Assembly (NCBI GenBank): GCA_902490355.1
Contig: CABUDN010000019.1
Location: 1 to 23,213, forward strand
Direction of reading: 5' to 3'
Source of the DNA: an uncultured Oscillibacter sp.
GTDB lineage: Bacteria; Bacillota; Clostridia; Oscillospirales; Oscillospiraceae
Length of the DNA stretch: 23,213 bases
The notes under the pieces: model-generated
What the model saw: only the letters and a program-made list of their open reading frames with translations
What the model was told of the DNA's origin: nothing
Databases searched by the model: none
In this document: positions 23,014-23,213 of the stretch, in pieces
Numbering within the stretch: position 1 is the stretch's first letter
Layout of the letters: each line of letters starts with the position of its first letter
Translations under genes and position numbers: made by a program

Positions 23014-23054
23014 CCGGGTGTAGCGCAGTTGGTAGCGCGCTTGCTTTGGGAGCG
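23014..23054 (+). pseudogene. tRNA-Pro(TGG) 5' half, copy 3
   Basis: Same acceptor, D-arm and loop; anticodon TGG at 23047-23049. The downstream repeat body begins GCGTACC instead of GCATATC. Confidence 0.7.
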
Positions 23055-23165
23055 TACCTCGCCCATCCATGAGGAAAAAAGCTCAACCCCACAACCCGCT
23101 GGGACACTACCAGAAGCGGGAACCAGTTTTGCAAAGCCACTGGTCAAAAAACGGCCAAGACCACA

Positions 23166-23213
23166 AGATCGGAAGAGCACACGTCTGAACTCCAGTCACA
23201 TTCCTTTATCTCG
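23166..23213 (+). other. Illumina TruSeq adapter with index (sequencing artefact)
   Basis: The last 48 bases begin AGATCGGAAGAGCACACG and continue as the TruSeq indexed adapter, with what looks like index ATTCCT(TT) followed by ATCTCG. It joins the fourth repeat unit directly after CCACA. It is not genomic DNA and marks an unreliable contig end. Confidence 0.98.

Larger units (their letters stand above)
22500..23165. repeat. Tandem array of 181-182 bp units carrying a tRNA-Pro half
   Basis: Units start with TTTGGGAGC at 22500, 22681, 22863 and 23045; the last is cut by adapter sequence. The first two are nearly identical, the third and fourth differ at scattered sites. Each full unit ends with the first ~31 bases of a tRNA-Pro. 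A palindromic GGAACTAGTTCC (22576-22587) and a doubled GACCACA occur inside. Minus-strand open frames across it are by-products of the repeat. The left edge joins unique DNA at the anticodon-loop position. Confidence 0.9.

Noticed and set aside
22650..23054. Functional tRNA-Pro genes
   Set aside because: Only the 5' half is present in each copy; the anticodon stem does not close and the T-arm and acceptor 3' strand are missing.
22500..23165. CRISPR array
   Set aside because: Units are ~182 bp without a short constant repeat and variable spacers, and no cas gene is present.
22207..23180. Several minus-strand open frames with shared Trp/Cys-rich peptides
   Set aside because: They repeat with the 182-bp unit and run through tRNA-like sequence and, at the end, adapter; no coding signal.

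Overview
The window looks like a contig end from a strictly anaerobic gut Clostridia, most likely Oscillospiraceae (Flavonifractor/Oscillibacter-like). This is inferred from the high GC content, the tail of an [FeFe] hydrogenase, a rubredoxin/rubrerythrin, a short-form anaerobe-type hybrid cluster protein, ATP-type PEP carboxykinase, acetate kinase, a choloylglycine-hydrolase-family enzyme and an S-box ahead of metK. No taxonomic marker was searched.

Layout. 1-900: the C-terminus of an [FeFe] hydrogenase runs in frame, without a stop, into a rubredoxin-rubrerythrin-rubredoxin protein. 1165-1647: DUF2798-like membrane protein, followed by two strong terminators. 1800-4120: a redox/nitrosative-stress operon (ferredoxin, cupin, hcp) behind a 9-4-9 dyad placed where a CRP/FNR-type activator would sit. 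4193-8079, minus strand: choloylglycine-hydrolase-family enzyme, pckA and ksgA. 8193-8882: HAD phosphatase of the YjjG type, with promoters divergent from and overlapping those of ksgA. 8960-10481: a 1.4-kb insertion flanked by perfect 57-bp copies of the last 18 codons plus stop of ackA; it carries a ribbon-helix-helix-like protein, an HNH endonuclease and strongly structured ends. 10425-11630, minus: ackA. 11822-13024: tmcAL. 13052-16060: RsiV-like lipoprotein, then a PadR-HAAS-membrane protein cluster with a double operator. 16249-17253: anchored propeller-like protein. 17298-18176, minus: rhomboid-like protein with a zinc ribbon. 18310-19733: SAM-I riboswitch and metK. 19865-22412: glycosyltransferase 2 and O-antigen-ligase-like protein. 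22500-23165: tandem 181-182 bp repeats carrying the 5' half of tRNA-Pro(TGG). 23166-23213: Illumina TruSeq adapter, not genomic.

How the genes work together. Several genes serve fermentative and oxygen/NO-tolerant anaerobic life: hydrogenase-rubrerythrin (peroxide), ferredoxin-Hcp (NO/hydroxylamine), PEP carboxykinase and acetate kinase (energy), and TmcAL, which consumes acetate. The strongest candidate for an undescribed system is the ackA-tail element. It is inserted in the 3' end of an energy-metabolism gene, restores the coding tail perfectly (including the region of a catalytic Glu), and carries an HNH nuclease but no visible recombinase or transposase.
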